Part shown: positions 21,507 through 31,891 of the stretch, piece by piece
How the letters are laid out: each line of letters opens with the position of its first letter
Position numbering within the stretch: the stretch's first letter is position 1
Source: an uncultured Clostridia bacterium
GTDB lineage: Bacteria; Bacillota; Clostridia; TANB77; CAG-508
Assembly: GCA_947590905.1 (NCBI GenBank)
Contig: CANQCU010000010.1
Coordinates: 1-49,776, forward strand
Direction of reading: 5' to 3'
DNA length: 49,776 nt
The notes under the pieces: generated by a model
What the model saw: only the letters and a program-made list of their open reading frames with translations
What the model was told of the DNA's origin: nothing
Databases searched by the model: none
Made by a program: the position numbers and the translations under genes

Positions 21507-23335
21507 TTAACTTTTAATCACAAATTTGTTACCATTAAGGCATAATGCTAGTATTAATGGAAATGCAAAAAATAGTATTAGCATATATCTTGGAAGTACC
21601 ATTGGCCCTAGTAATATCGTTCCCCACATTAATACAATTAAACTTAATACTGCAACAACTTCTTTTCTTTTTTTGTATATGTTATACCAAATGCAAATAA
21701 TAAGTCCCCATACCATTGCACCGTATTGAAAATAACATTGATATTACTGGAATTTTTTGTATCAGTGTTGTTCCTGACATTTTCTCGTAAAAATCTCGTA
21801 TAAATGGGATTTTACTTTGTTGAGTACCTGGCTCTTGACAAGATGCTCCAAAGTATGATGTTCCACCTTCAACATATCTTTGTCCAAATATATCTACATT
21901 ATATCCATCTATAATTGTATCTGGGTACCAATATCCTAGTGTGTTTTCTAGAAATGAATCTATATATATTCCGCATATTTTTTATTCCTATACTTAACCA
22001 TGTTTTTAGAAAATTAGCATATCCAATATCTGTCTTTATATCTACTCCACCCTTAACTGGATCTGCAATTTCTGGTCTATATGATTTTAGTTGTTCCTCA
22101 GTTGTATATTTATATATCATTTCTAGTTCTTCGTCTGTTAAGCTCTCATAATTGTAATTATATACTCTTGCTATTTGTTGCAATGGTACCGAAAATGCTT
22201 CTGATTTTTTTTGATAATGATTTGGTATTCTTAAAATTGTATATATTGGACCTGTGTATATTCCATATAATATTGCTATAATTGCAAATGATATAAATAT
22301 TTTTTTCTTTTTTAGTAAAATTGCAAATATTATTAAAAATGGTATATATGCATATATTGCATTATTTCTAAATATTATTGCTGAAAACGTAATAATTATA
22401 AATCTTGCTTGTAACCACTTTGAGTTAATAAATTTTTCTTTATCCATAAGTGCTTCTATTGATATCATAATGCTCATTAATAACATTGCTGAAAATACTG
22501 TGTCTTTTGTTGCACACATTGCAAACATTATTACTACTGGAAACAAAGAATAGTAAATAATTGCTATTATTCTTATTGTTTTTGATACTTTGAATTTTTC
22601 TAAAAAGATTATTGTATATGCTAGACATCCTGCAACAATTATCATTTGTATTATCGTGTATATAGCTATTCCTATATTTGCATCTCCTGTAATTAATTGT
22701 CCAGAAGTAACTATACTTGCCAATATTATTGTATGAACTATTGGATGTAGGTCTGTTAGATTTTCTCCATTCAATCTATTTAACTGATTATATTGCGTGT
22801 TTGCATCATAAGTAAAATATCCTGGATATGCTGCTAAGAAAAATGGTAACCAGCATATTAATATTATTAATGTTATTATTATAAATTTATTTTCTTGAGT
22901 TATATTGTATTTTTTCTCTTCTTTTTCATCTTTTTCTTCGTATTTTTCAAAGAAATTATGTAATTGCACAATTCCAGCTGTCATAATTATAGAGATAAAA
23001 ATTATTGCAAAATATATTGATATATCTTTTAATTCTACGCTATGATATGTTTTTATACTATTTCCTATTACTAAAAATGCAGATAATATTATTCCAAGTA
23101 TAAATGCATTTTTTATTTTTGGCATGTTTTCTTTTATATATGATTTTTTTAATAAATACACAAAAGATATAAATATTACAATTCCTATTATACTATTTGT
23201 ATATGTAATTTCATCTTTAAAATTTATTATGTATTTTATAAAATAAGTTCCCAAGAATGCAAATATGTATATCATTATTGAATACAAGATTTTTACATTG
23301 ACTTTTGATCTTATTTTATTTATTTGTTCCATCAT
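21507..23335 (-). CDS. DUF6020-like polytopic membrane protein, two CGG +1 shifts
   Basis: About 608 aa joined, with roughly a dozen hydrophobic segments. A loop near residue 170 carries AAYPGYFTYDANTQYNQL and DLHPIVHT, the acidic/aromatic layout of GT-C type membrane glycosyltransferases; I recall these as DUF6020. Conventionally it ends in a basic tail. Skipping C at 21971-21973 gives IKNM-GIYIDSFLENTLGYWYP, and at 21721-21723 gives SMLFSI-GAMVWGLIICIW, which restores the last membrane segments. It sits next to a family 2 glycosyltransferase, suggesting surface-glycan assembly; the substrate is unknown. Confidence 0.8.
21721..21723 (-). other. CGG +1 frameshift site, DUF6020-like gene second
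   Basis: Coding strand ATA CGG TGC. Skipping C gives ATA-GGT-GCA (Ile-Gly-Ala) within a membrane helix. Confidence 0.86.
21971..21973 (-). other. CGG +1 frameshift site, DUF6020-like gene first
   Basis: Coding strand ATG CGG AAT. Skipping C gives ATG-GGA-ATA (Met-Gly-Ile). The new frame stays open for about 80 codons up to the next CGG. Confidence 0.86.
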
Positions 23336-23369
23336 AATTTGCCTAGCTTTTCCTTTCTAGCTTTTATTT

Positions 23370-24305
23370 CTAATCTTTTTTATCTTTTAATTCTTGATAA
23401 ATTAACAATTTTTGCTCAAAATTTTCTCTATGTTGCTTTACTACTGTATCAAGTATAGTTCCGCACTGTGCAATTATTATTCCTAGTATTACTAAACCTG
23501 TTGCAAGAACAGCTGATGGTAATTTAGTTATATATCTTGTTTTAAAGAATTCTACTATAACTGGTACTCCAAAAATAAGTCCAAAAATTATAAATATACT
23601 AGCTATTATAAAGAAAAAGCTTCTTGGTTTATAATCTTTATACATACTTATTATTTTTCTTATTACTTTTATTCCATCATTTATTGTATTTACTTTTGAT
23701 GTACTATTTTTAGGTCTATCCCTATATTCTATTGGTACTTCTTTTATTATAAATCGTTTGTCTAAAGCATAAAGTGTCATTTCTGTTTCGATTTCAAATC
23801 CTTGACTTAATACTGGCATATTTTTTACAAATATATCATTAAATGCTCTATATCCTGTCATTATGTCTTTAAGTTTGCATTTAAATAATCTATTTATTGT
23901 CTTTTTTACTATATTATTTCCAAATTCATGAAAGGCTCTTTTGTTTTCTTTTTGATATGTTCCATTTGATAATCTATCTCCTATTACCATATCTGCTATT
24001 CCATTTTTTATTGGTTCTATTAATTTGTGTACCTCTTCTGCTGGATATGTGTCGTCTCCGTCTACCATTACATATATATCAGCTTTTATCTCACGAAACA
24101 TCCTTCTTACTACGTTGCCTTTTCCTTGGTTATATTCATGTTTTACTATTGCTCCTGCTGTTTCTGCAAGTTCGCTTGTTTTGTCTTTTGAATTGTTATC
24201 ATATACATAAATTTCTGCCTCTAGTAATTCTCTTTTAAAGTCTTCTACAACTTTTTTTATTGTGGTTTCTTCATTATAGCAAGGTATTAATACTGCAATT
24301 TTCAT
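23370..24305 (-). CDS. Family 2 glycosyltransferase, dolichyl/polyprenyl-phosphate sugar synthase-like
   Basis: 311 aa. GT-A domain starts MKIAVLIPCYNEETTI, with the metal-binding DGDD in MVDGDDTYPAEE and the acceptor region MTGYRAFN. Two C-terminal membrane helices (about 230-252 and 262-285). It probably loads a sugar onto a polyprenyl phosphate for a membrane transferase such as the downstream DUF6020-like neighbour. Intact; the DGD glycine codon is preceded by GAC, an out-of-phase CGG. Confidence 0.88.
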   Translation of the reverse strand: MKIAVLIPCYNEETTIKKVVEDFKRELLEAEIYVYDNNSKDKTSELAETAGAIVKHEYNQGKGNVVRRMFREIKADIYVMVDGDDTYPAEEVHKLIEPIKNGIADMVIGDRLSNGTYQKENKRAFHEFGNNIVKKTINRLFKCKLKDIMTGYRAFNDIFVKNMPVLSQGFEIETEMTLYALDKRFIIKEVPIEYRDRPKNSTSKVNTINDGIKVIRKIISMYKDYKPRSFFFIIASIFIIFGLIFGVPVIVEFFKTRYITKLPSAVLATGLVILGIIIAQCGTILDTVVKQHRENFEQKLLIYQELKDKKD

Positions 24306-24325
24306 TGCTTTTCCTCCTTTATTTT

Positions 24326-25615
24326 TTATATTGTTTTTGATATATGTTTATATTCTTCTGGTTTTTCTTTTCCTATTTTGTATGCAGTTAATATCTCTTT
24401 TGTAACATCTTCAAAATTTTCTTTATTTGTGTGTATATATGCTAATGTTTCACCATTAAGTACTTTATCTCCTATCTTCTTACTTAATACTATTCCAGCT
24501 GTATGGTCAATCGTATCTTCTTTTTTCATTCTTCCAGCTCCTAATGCTATTGCACTTTTTCCTATTGTTTCTGCATTTAGGTCTTGTACATATCCTTCTT
24601 TTTCTGCTTTTACCTCTACTATATATTTTGCTCTTTCAATATTCTCTAAATATTTTGTATCTCCTCCTTGCTTTGCAACAAGTTCTACAAATTTTTTATA
24701 TGCTTTACCATTCTCTATGTTTTCTATTATTTTCTTTTTATTTTCTTCTAAATTATCACCCAAATTTGCCATTTTCATTATTAGTGCTGTTATATGAAAT
24801 ACAATTTCTTTTACATCTTCTTCCATATCGCCTTTTAATGCTCTTACGGCTTCTTCAATTTCTAATGAGTTTCCTACATTTTTTCCTATTGGCTGGTTCA
24901 TATTTGTAATTACACATACTGTTTCTATTCCTGCAAGTTCTCCTATTTTACTCATTATTTTGCTAAGTTTAATTGCATCTTCTTCTGTTTTCATAAAAGC
25001 ACCTTTTCCATAAGTAACTTCTAGTATTATTTTATTTGCTCCTGCTGCAATTTTTTTGCTCATTATACTTGATGCAATAAGTGGTATACTTTCTGTACAA
25101 GCTATTGTGTCCCTTAAAGCATATATCTTTTTGTCTGCTGGTGCCAAATCTTTTGTTTGTCCAATTAGGCTTATCCCTATTTCTTTTATATTATTTTTAA
25201 ATTCTTCTAAGCTTATGTCTGTTCTATAACCTGGTATTGATTCTAATTTATCTATTGTTCCTCCTGTTATGCCAAGACCTCTACCTGACATTTTTGCAAC
25301 TGGAATTCCAAATGTTGCAACTATTGGCATTACTATTAATGTTATTTTGTCTCCTACTCCTCCACTTGAATGCTTATCTATTATTGTATCTGATATATCA
25401 CTTAAATCTAATGTTTCTCCTGAATGTGCCATTGCTATTGTTAGATTTTTTGTTTCTTCATAGTCCATTCCATTTATAAATATTGCCATAACTAAGGCTG
25501 CTGCTTGATAGTCTGTTATATTTCCTTTTGTATATTCTTCTATAAAATATTCTATTTCTTCTTTATTCAAAGCTTTTTTATCTCTTTTTTTACTTATTAT
25601 TTCTAGTATATTCAT
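24326..25615 (-). CDS. pdp: Pyrimidine-nucleoside phosphorylase
   Basis: Cleaves uridine and thymidine to base plus (deoxy)ribose 1-phosphate for salvage. About 429 aa from MNILEIISKKRDKKAL. Contains the family signature KMSGRGLGITGGTIDKLESIPG-like block and the phosphate-site AHSGETLDLS. ATG at 25615 with AAGGGAGCTT upstream is preferred over an upstream in-frame ATG. Frame intact. Confidence 0.93.
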   Translation of the reverse strand: MNILEIISKKRDKKALNKEEIEYFIEEYTKGNITDYQAAALVMAIFINGMDYEETKNLTIAMAHSGETLDLSDISDTIIDKHSSGGVGDKITLIVMPIVATFGIPVAKMSGRGLGITGGTIDKLESIPGYRTDISLEEFKNNIKEIGISLIGQTKDLAPADKKIYALRDTIACTESIPLIASSIMSKKIAAGANKIILEVTYGKGAFMKTEEDAIKLSKIMSKIGELAGIETVCVITNMNQPIGKNVGNSLEIEEAVRALKGDMEEDVKEIVFHITALIMKMANLGDNLEENKKKIIENIENGKAYKKFVELVAKQGGDTKYLENIERAKYIVEVKAEKEGYVQDLNAETIGKSAIALGAGRMKKEDTIDHTAGIVLSKKIGDKVLNGETLAYIHTNKENFEDVTKEILTAYKIGKEKPEEYKHISKTI

Positions 25616-25705
25616 ATCTAAAGCTCCCTTCATTTATAGTTTTTATACATAGCGATTATATTATACAATAGTTTGTATTAAAATTCTAGCGAACAAATAC
25701 ATTTT

Positions 25706-25734
25706 TTGACTTTATTTTTTAAACATGTTATAAT
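25706..25734 (+). promoter_or_regulatory. SigA-type promoter for the plus-strand acidic protein
   Basis: TTGACT (25706-25711), 17-bp spacer, TATAAT (25729-25734), about 30 bp before the gene. Confidence 0.82.
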
Positions 25735-25766
25735 AATATATATTGTTAATAAAGGAGACTTTTATT

Positions 25767-27182
25767 ATGGATCAAGATTTATATGATTTAATGATGGAAA
25801 TTCTTGCTGAAAAAAGAAGTGATTTTACGAAAGATATTGAGTTTGTTGGAACAGTTACAACTACTGAAAGAGATTCTTCTGGAAATAGTGCACAAATTAC
25901 ACATGATATCTTTAAGATAATAGATGAAATGCCAGATGGAAGTATTGTTAAAAAGCTTTATAACGAGAATAAAGAATATCTTGCAGCTTATAAGTCTTTT
26001 GCTGGTCATGAAAATGATGATATACTTCTTCATGCAGATAGTGCTATTATAGAAGATTCTGATTTTATGGATCAATTATTTGCTAAAGCTCAACATAAAG
26101 GCTTCTCTTTGGATGAATTCCACACTCAAATTGCAAAACTTACTGGTATGGATAAAGAGGAGATAAAAGAAATTGGTTTTAGTAGCTTAGCTGCTGAAAT
26201 AGATGATAATGGCAAAAAGAAAGATGAGGATGAACTTACTCTTGATGAAGAAACATTAAATGAAGATAGTAAAAGCACAGGAAATCAAAGTACGCAAGAC
26301 ATTCTTAATAAATCTGCTAAAGTAGAGCAAATTGACCTAAACCAAAAATTTGATGATAGATACCACTTATATGATATTCTAGGAGTTCCTGCTGGTACTG
26401 TATTAGTTACAGCTCATAGTGATTCATTTATTGAAACAGGAGATTCAAAAAAAGATCATACAAAATATGGTAATGCATTTCTATATCCTGATGGAACTTT
26501 GCATTCTTCAGAAAATAAGTTAGAACTTGTTGGTGGAGAATATTCTAATAGAAATATTAATGTTGTAAAAAGAGATGGTGAAGTAGAAGAAATATATTAT
26601 CCTTCAACTTGGAGAATTCTTACTGATGATCCAAGATTCCAACACAAAATTCTTGCTTCAAGACTTGATGATGCTGGTCGTTTTGAGACCGTTCTTGGAA
26701 ATGAAGATGTGACTGATAATAAACAAGTTATTGCTAAGCAATTAGAAACTGTTCGTTCATTCCCTGAGCCTGAGCAAACCGAAATACGTTATTTCTTTGA
26801 TGAAGATAAAAATGATAAATATCGTACTACTAGACAAATTGATGAAATTGAAGAACATAAAGGTCATGGTTGCGAAAATTTAGGTATGCTTGAAGCAAAT
26901 GGTAATCTTAATGATGGCCATTTACATGGCGAACAAGCAGCAGAACTTATTATGGCTGATAAGGATTTTGTGGATTCTATTCATGATACCCTTGACAATG
27001 AAATGGTTGCAGAACGTTTTGAAAAAATTGCTGCTGAAAATAGAGGAAGAGATAATGCTTCTCTTATAGAGATGACAAAATGGTCTTTGAAAGCAGATGA
27101 TCAAAACAGAGATAAAAACCACTCAGATGAAGAAAGAGACGATACCGATTTTATGCCTTCTCATAATCATCCTGGCGAATAA
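25767..27182 (+). CDS. Acidic cytosolic protein of unknown function
   Basis: 471 aa, strongly acidic (many D/E), with no signal peptide or membrane segment. ATG at 25767 follows AAAGGAGA at ideal spacing. The middle (about 210-330) looks like a folded domain with aromatic-rich strands (FLYPDGTLHSSENKLELVGGEY, YYPSTWRILTDD). The flanks are low-complexity and charged, ending HNHPGE. It stands alone on the plus strand with its own promoter and terminator. I do not recognise the family. No in-frame CGG. Confidence 0.8.
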   Translation: MDQDLYDLMMEILAEKRSDFTKDIEFVGTVTTTERDSSGNSAQITHDIFKIIDEMPDGSIVKKLYNENKEYLAAYKSFAGHENDDILLHADSAIIEDSDFMDQLFAKAQHKGFSLDEFHTQIAKLTGMDKEEIKEIGFSSLAAEIDDNGKKKDEDELTLDEETLNEDSKSTGNQSTQDILNKSAKVEQIDLNQKFDDRYHLYDILGVPAGTVLVTAHSDSFIETGDSKKDHTKYGNAFLYPDGTLHSSENKLELVGGEYSNRNINVVKRDGEVEEIYYPSTWRILTDDPRFQHKILASRLDDAGRFETVLGNEDVTDNKQVIAKQLETVRSFPEPEQTEIRYFFDEDKNDKYRTTRQIDEIEEHKGHGCENLGMLEANGNLNDGHLHGEQAAELIMADKDFVDSIHDTLDNEMVAERFEKIAAENRGRDNASLIEMTKWSLKADDQNRDKNHSDEERDDTDFMPSHNHPGE

Positions 27183-27202
27183 TTATATAAAAATAAGCTA
27201 TG

Positions 27203-27229
27203 AAAAAAGCGTGATACCACGCTTTTTTT
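27203..27229. terminator. Bidirectional terminator
   Basis: Stem AAAAAAGCGTG / CACGCTTTTTT with loop ATAC between two convergent genes. T runs follow in both directions. Confidence 0.88.
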
Positions 27230-27235
27230 GTTAAT

Positions 27236-27980
27236 TTATAATCTAACTGCAACTATTCCAATTAAAAATCCAATAATATTGGCAATAGCTGATATTCTTC
27301 CTTTATATAGGTCATTTGCTTCTGGAATCAGTTCTCCTGTTACAATATAGAGCATTGCTCCTGCTGCGAATGATAAACATAATGATATTATGGTAAATGA
27401 AACTCTGCCAATTACGCTTCCAAAAAACGCTCCTATTCCTGTTGTAACTCCTGATAATATTACATATATTATTACTTTTATGGATGATATTCCTCCATTT
27501 TTCATTGGGACTGCCATAGATATCCCTTCTGGTATATCATGAATTGCTATTGCTATTGCAAGTGAATACCCGAAGTTTTACTGATGCTTCAAATCCTGCA
27601 CCGTATACTTAATCCTTCTGGAAAATTATGTAATGCAAGACCAATTCCTACTGCTATTCCTGTTTTTAATAAACTATTTTTTCCTAAATTACCTTTTCTT
27701 TTACTTATTTTGTTTTGTACTATTATATCGCTTACAACCATTACAGCTATTCCAAATACAATTCCGGACTATTACTATTCCAAAATCTGATACTTTAAGT
27801 GCTTCTGGTATTAAATCAAAGCATACAATTGCCATCATTAGACCTGATGCAAATGAAAGTACGAAACTTAATACCTTTTTTGATGCATTATTAAATTTTA
27901 CTCCTATTATTCCGCCGGATTGTCGTTCCAAATGTTCCAAAGAATAGCCCTAGCAATGTATTTTTTATTATTTCTTGCAT
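27236..27980 (-). CDS. ZIP family metal transporter (ZupT-like), four CGG +1 shifts
   Basis: Divalent-metal (Zn/Fe/Mn) permease of about 246 aa, the usual ZupT size, with about eight hydrophobic segments. Five frame segments are joined by skipping C at 27915, 27764, 27601 and 27570: TFGTTI-GGIIGVKF, FGIVIV-GIVFGIAVMVV, PEGLSI-GAGFEASVKL-GYSLAIAIAIHDIPEG. Only the joined protein carries both metal motifs of helices IV and V (HNFPEG and HDIPEG) together with FDLIPEA and GELIPEA. ATG at 27980; 745 bases minus 4 is divisible by three. Decay to a pseudogene would not yield four identical C-before-glycine lesions. Confidence 0.9.
27570..27572 (-). other. CGG +1 frameshift site, ZIP fourth
   Basis: Coding strand CTT CGG GTA. 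Skipping C gives CTT-GGG-TAT (Leu-Gly-Tyr). The only GGG example in the window. Confidence 0.88.
27601..27603 (-). other. CGG +1 frameshift site, ZIP third
   Basis: Coding strand ATA CGG TGC. Skipping C gives ATA-GGT-GCA (Ile-Gly-Ala), 31 bases before the next site. Confidence 0.88.
27764..27766 (-). other. CGG +1 frameshift site, ZIP second
   Basis: Coding strand GTC CGG AAT. Skipping C gives GTC-GGA-ATT (Val-Gly-Ile). Confidence 0.86.
27915..27917 (-). other. CGG +1 frameshift site, ZIP first
   Basis: Coding strand ATC CGG CGG AAT. Skipping the first C gives ATC-GGC-GGA-ATA (Ile-Gly-Gly-Ile). The second CGG falls out of phase after the shift. Confidence 0.86.
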
Positions 27981-28035
27981 AAGAAAAGCACCTCTTTTAA
28001 TTTTATGAGATGTTTTTCTTTTTATAACTAATAAA

Positions 28036-31000
28036 TTATTTTTCCGCATCACCTAAGGCTTCCTTTTTTTCATGTCCGTAAAAAATGTTAATTACTTCTA
28101 CCGAGGTAATACCTAATTTATTTCCAATATCAGTATTGCTCATGCCTTTTTCTTTCATAGCTTTTATTTTAGGAAATAACCTTTGTGCTTTTAACCATTT
28201 TCTATATTCAATTAATGTACTATAATATGGTGTATACATTAATATATCAGTAAGTTCACTAATCATTTTTTCAGCTGATTTTGCTCCTCCTCTTTTGTTT
28301 GCATCTAATATGAGAAATTTAATAATGTCTTTTCTTACAATTTCAGGATGTATATGTATAACATTTAAAACAATTTCTATATCTTTTTCTGGAATATCAG
28401 CATCTAAGTTATGTAATTTAATTAGTACTTCAATAAATTTTTTTCTTCCTTCTGCAGATATGTTTTCTTCCCCATTTAATTCATCCTTATCTTCTTTTTT
28501 AGCCTCTCTTCTATATTCTTTATATTCTTTTGAAAATCCTCTTATTTTTCTTTTTCTTTCTTTATCAAATGCTCTAATTCTTTCTTCTTCTTCTTTTTCT
28601 AATCTTTCTCTTTCTTTACGTTCTTTATCTAATCTTGCTTGTTCCTTTTCTTCAGCTCTTTTTCTTTCTTCTTCCTCTCTTATTTTTCTTTTTCTTTTGA
28701 ATTCTTTTATTTCGTCATCTGTAAACCATAGATTATTAGCTATCGCTAGTTTTTTTAAATGTTGTAAATAAGCAACACTATAACTCATATTTTTAGATGC
28801 TTCTGCATAAGTATCTCCATTTTCTATACATTCTCTTAATTTCCTAATTTCTTGTTGTACTCTTTGCTGTTCTTTTAGCGTTCTCTTTTTTCTTTCTTCT
28901 GCTTTTTTTCTTTTTTTATTCCTTTCTTGTTTCTTCTTTTTCCTATTTTTCTCTTGTAATTTTCTTTTTTCGATTTCTTTTAATTCTTCTTCGGTAAACC
29001 ATGTACCATTTTCTATACTTTCTTTTTTTATTTTATGTAGATATTCAGTGCTACTATTCATAAGTGTTGCTGCTTGCTTTATAGTATTACCATTTTTTAA
29101 ATGTTCTTTTAATATATTTGCATCTTCTAGATGTCTTCTTAATGTTTCTTCTTTTCTTCTTTCCCTTTTTGCTAAAATTTCTTCTTGTCTTTTTCTTTTT
29201 TCTTCTTCTTGTTTCCCCTTTTTTCTATTTCGCCCTTGTCCTTTTCTTTCTTCAATTTCTTTCAATTCTTCTTCAGTAAACCATGTACCATTTTCTATAC
29301 TTTTTTTCTTTATTGTATATAAATATGCAATCTTACATCCCATAAGTGCCATTGCTTGCTTCATAGTGTTACCATTTTTTAAATGTTCTTTTAATATATT
29401 TGCATCTTCTAGACGTTTTCTTAATGTTTCTTCTTTTCTTCTCTCTCTTTTTGCTAAAATTTCTTCTTGTCTCCTTTTTTTATCCTGTTCTTGTTCTTCC
29501 TTTTTCTTATTTTGCTCTTGTAATTTTCTTTTTTCGATTTCTTTTAATTCTTCTTCGGTAAGCCATGTACCATTTTCTATACTTTCTTTTTTTATTTTAT
29601 GTAGATATTCAGTGCTACTATTCATAAGTGTTGCTACTTGCTTTATAGTATCACCATTTTTTAAATGTTCTTTTAATATATTTGCATCTTCTAGATGTCT
29701 TCTTAATGTTTCTTCTTTTCTTCTTTCCCTTTTTGCTAAAATTTCTTCTTGTCTTTTTCTTTCTTTCTCTTCTTGTTCCCTCTTTTTTCTATTTTGCTCT
29801 TGTCTTCTTCTTTCTTCAATTTCTTTTAGTTCTTCTTCTGTAAACCATGTATTATTTTCTATACTTTCTTTTTTTATTCTATATAAATATTCAGCTTTAC
29901 ATCCCATAAGTGCTGCTGCTTGCCTTATAGTATTATCATTTTTTAAATGTTCTTTTAATATATTTACATCTTCTAGATGTCTTCTTAATCTTTCTTCTTT
30001 TCTTCTTTCTCTTTTTGCTAAAATTTCTTCTTGTCTTTTTCTTTTTATCTCTTGTTCTTTTTCCTTCTTCTTCCCATTTTTCTCTTGTGATTTTCTTTTT
30101 TCTATTTCTTTTAATTCTTCTTCGGTAAACCATGTACCATTTTCTATACTTTCTTTTTTTATTTTATATAAATATGCATCTTTACATCCCATAAGTGCTG
30201 CTGATTGTTTCATAGTATTACCATTTTTTAAATGTTCTTTTAATATATTTGCATCTTCTAGATGTCTTCTTAATGTTTCTTTTTTCTTTTCTTCTCTTTT
30301 TGCTAAAATTTCTTCTTGTCTTTTTCTTTTTTCTTCTTCTGCCTTTTCAGCTTCTTTTCTTCTTTCCTCTTCGATTCTCTTTTTTTCTTCTGGTGGTAAA
30401 CTTTCAAATTTTCTTAGCTCTTCTTCTGCCTCTCTTTTTTTTCTTTGTTCTGAGAAACTTTTTAACTCTTCATTTGTATACCAACCATTTTCTTTGATAT
30501 AGTCGTTTCTTATTTTAAGAAGATGGTTATAAGTATACTCTGTAATAAATTCCGACATTTCATTTACTTTATATCCTAATTCGGTATATTCTTTTATTTT
30601 TTGTATTATTTTTTTATGCTTTCCTTTAAGTGCTTTTTCTTGTCTTTTTTTCATTGCCCTCTCTGCCTCTTCAGCAGATATTATTCCTTTTGCTATTAGC
30701 CTTCTTTTTTGATATAGAACTTTATGCATAGTCAAACTTTTTGTTTTATCACTTTCAACAATCTCTATTGGAGAATAACCTTTTTTTATCTTATTTAGTA
30801 TAAATTGCACTTGCTCATCTGGAGATAACTTAGTTTCTTTATTCATCGCTTTTTTCATAGCATTTCGAGCATTTTTATCTACTTGTTCTCGAGTTACAAC
30901 CCCTAAATTAATGAGTTCTTGTATCATTGGGGTAATTTCATTATAACTAAATTCTGGCCTTAAATCTCTCATTTGTGCAATTGTTAATTCAGCTTCTACA

Positions 31001-31706
31001 GATTCTGCAATAAATTTTAAATCTTCCTGTCTCTTTTTTTCTCTTGCTTCCCTTATTTCTTCTGATGTCATTATTTTTTTATATTTAATATCCCTAAGAA
31101 AAATATCAAAATCGTAAGGTGTTATATCTAATTCTCTTTGTATAACAAAATTCTTAAACCCTTTTTTTAAATACTCTACAATTTGGTCTCTTTTAGCAAT
31201 ATATTCTTGAGAAGTCTTATCTATGTTATCTTGACCTACTCCGTTAATCTTCTTTTCTACTTCTCCTTCTGTAATTCTACCGTTCCTCAATCAAATTTTT
31301 TATATGCCAACTTACTGCCGTTGTACTTATTCCTAAAGTTCTTGCAATTTTAGCTCTACTATATTTCTCTTTTATTAATTCAAAAACTTTTTCTTTATCT
31401 TCCAAAGACTTGTTATGTCTTCTTTCTGCTTTTTCTCTGTTCTTTGGTTTTCTTACTTTCGTTTTATTTAACCCTTGAGCATTCGGATTTTCTTTATAGT
31501 ACTTGTCAGAAGCTATTTTAATTTCATCCTCTGTTATTAGTCCTTCAGCAATTAATATATCTCTTATTTTATTAATATAATTTATTGAATAACCAAATTT
31601 AGCGTTTATTCTTCTCTTAGGAAGACCGCTCTTTTAATGATTTTAAAATTACCTCTTTATCTTTTTCATATTCTTCTTGTGTATAAGTTCTTTTTGTGTT
31701 AGCCAT
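28036..31706 (-). CDS. Large helix-turn-helix repeat protein, two CGG +1 shifts
   Basis: About 1,222 aa joined. ATG at 31706 (GGAGAAG upstream) begins MANTKRTYTQEEYEKD. Skipping C at 31626 gives LKSLKE-GLPKRRINAKFGYSINYINKIR, and at 31280 gives IKNLIEE-GRITEGEVEKK; without the second skip a TAG follows at once. The N-terminal third has diverse helix-turn-helix units (SRAKIARTLGISTTAVSWHIK). Residues about 460-930 hold five near-identical 94-aa repeats plus a divergent sixth: charged helix (EEILAKRERRKEETLRRHLE), then HTH (LKNGNTIKQAATLM plus a variable block), then TWFTEEELKEIEKRK. The C-terminus carries another HTH (MSNTDIGNKLGITSVEVINI). Probably nucleic-acid binding; function unknown. Confidence 0.82.
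28900..30320 (-). repeat. 282-bp coding tandem repeats (five units)
   Basis: The same landmark (GCTAAAATTTCTTCTTG on the plus strand) recurs at 29171, 29453, 29735, 30017 and 30302, i.e. a spacing of 282, 282, 282 and 285 bp. Units are nearly identical except around the putative recognition helix. Confidence 0.92.
31280..31282 (-). other. CGG +1 frameshift site, HTH protein second
   Basis: Coding strand GAA CGG TAG. Skipping C gives GAA-GGT-AGA (Glu-Gly-Arg). In-frame reading would meet the stop TAG directly after CGG. Confidence 0.88.
31626..31628 (-). other. CGG +1 frameshift site, HTH protein first
   Basis: Coding strand GAG CGG TCT. Skipping C gives GAG-GGT-CTT (Glu-Gly-Leu); the new frame then stays open for 115 codons to the next site. 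Confidence 0.88.
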
Positions 31707-31762
31707 TAAAGATCTTCTCCTCGAATATAATAAATTTAATTTTTATCATTAATATTAGTATA

Positions 31763-31791
31763 TTTATATCATAAAATATACTTTTTTTCAA
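31763..31791 (-). promoter_or_regulatory. SigA-type promoter of the HTH repeat protein
   Basis: Minus strand TTGAAA (31786-31791), 17-bp spacer, TATAAA (31763-31768), about 57 bp upstream of the ATG at 31706. Confidence 0.7.
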
Positions 31792-31891
31792 TTACGTAAA
31801 GTGATTTTTTTAATTTCCTTAAATTTATATTAATTTACCACTTTTATACTTATAAGCTATTATATACATATTCAATCCCAATGGCATTTAT

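Noticed and set aside
29048-30502. Long open frame on the plus strand opposite the repeat gene
   Set aside because: It is a mirror of the repetitive, A-rich coding strand; it lacks a ribosome site and its product is an artificial Phe/Ser/Leu-rich repeat.
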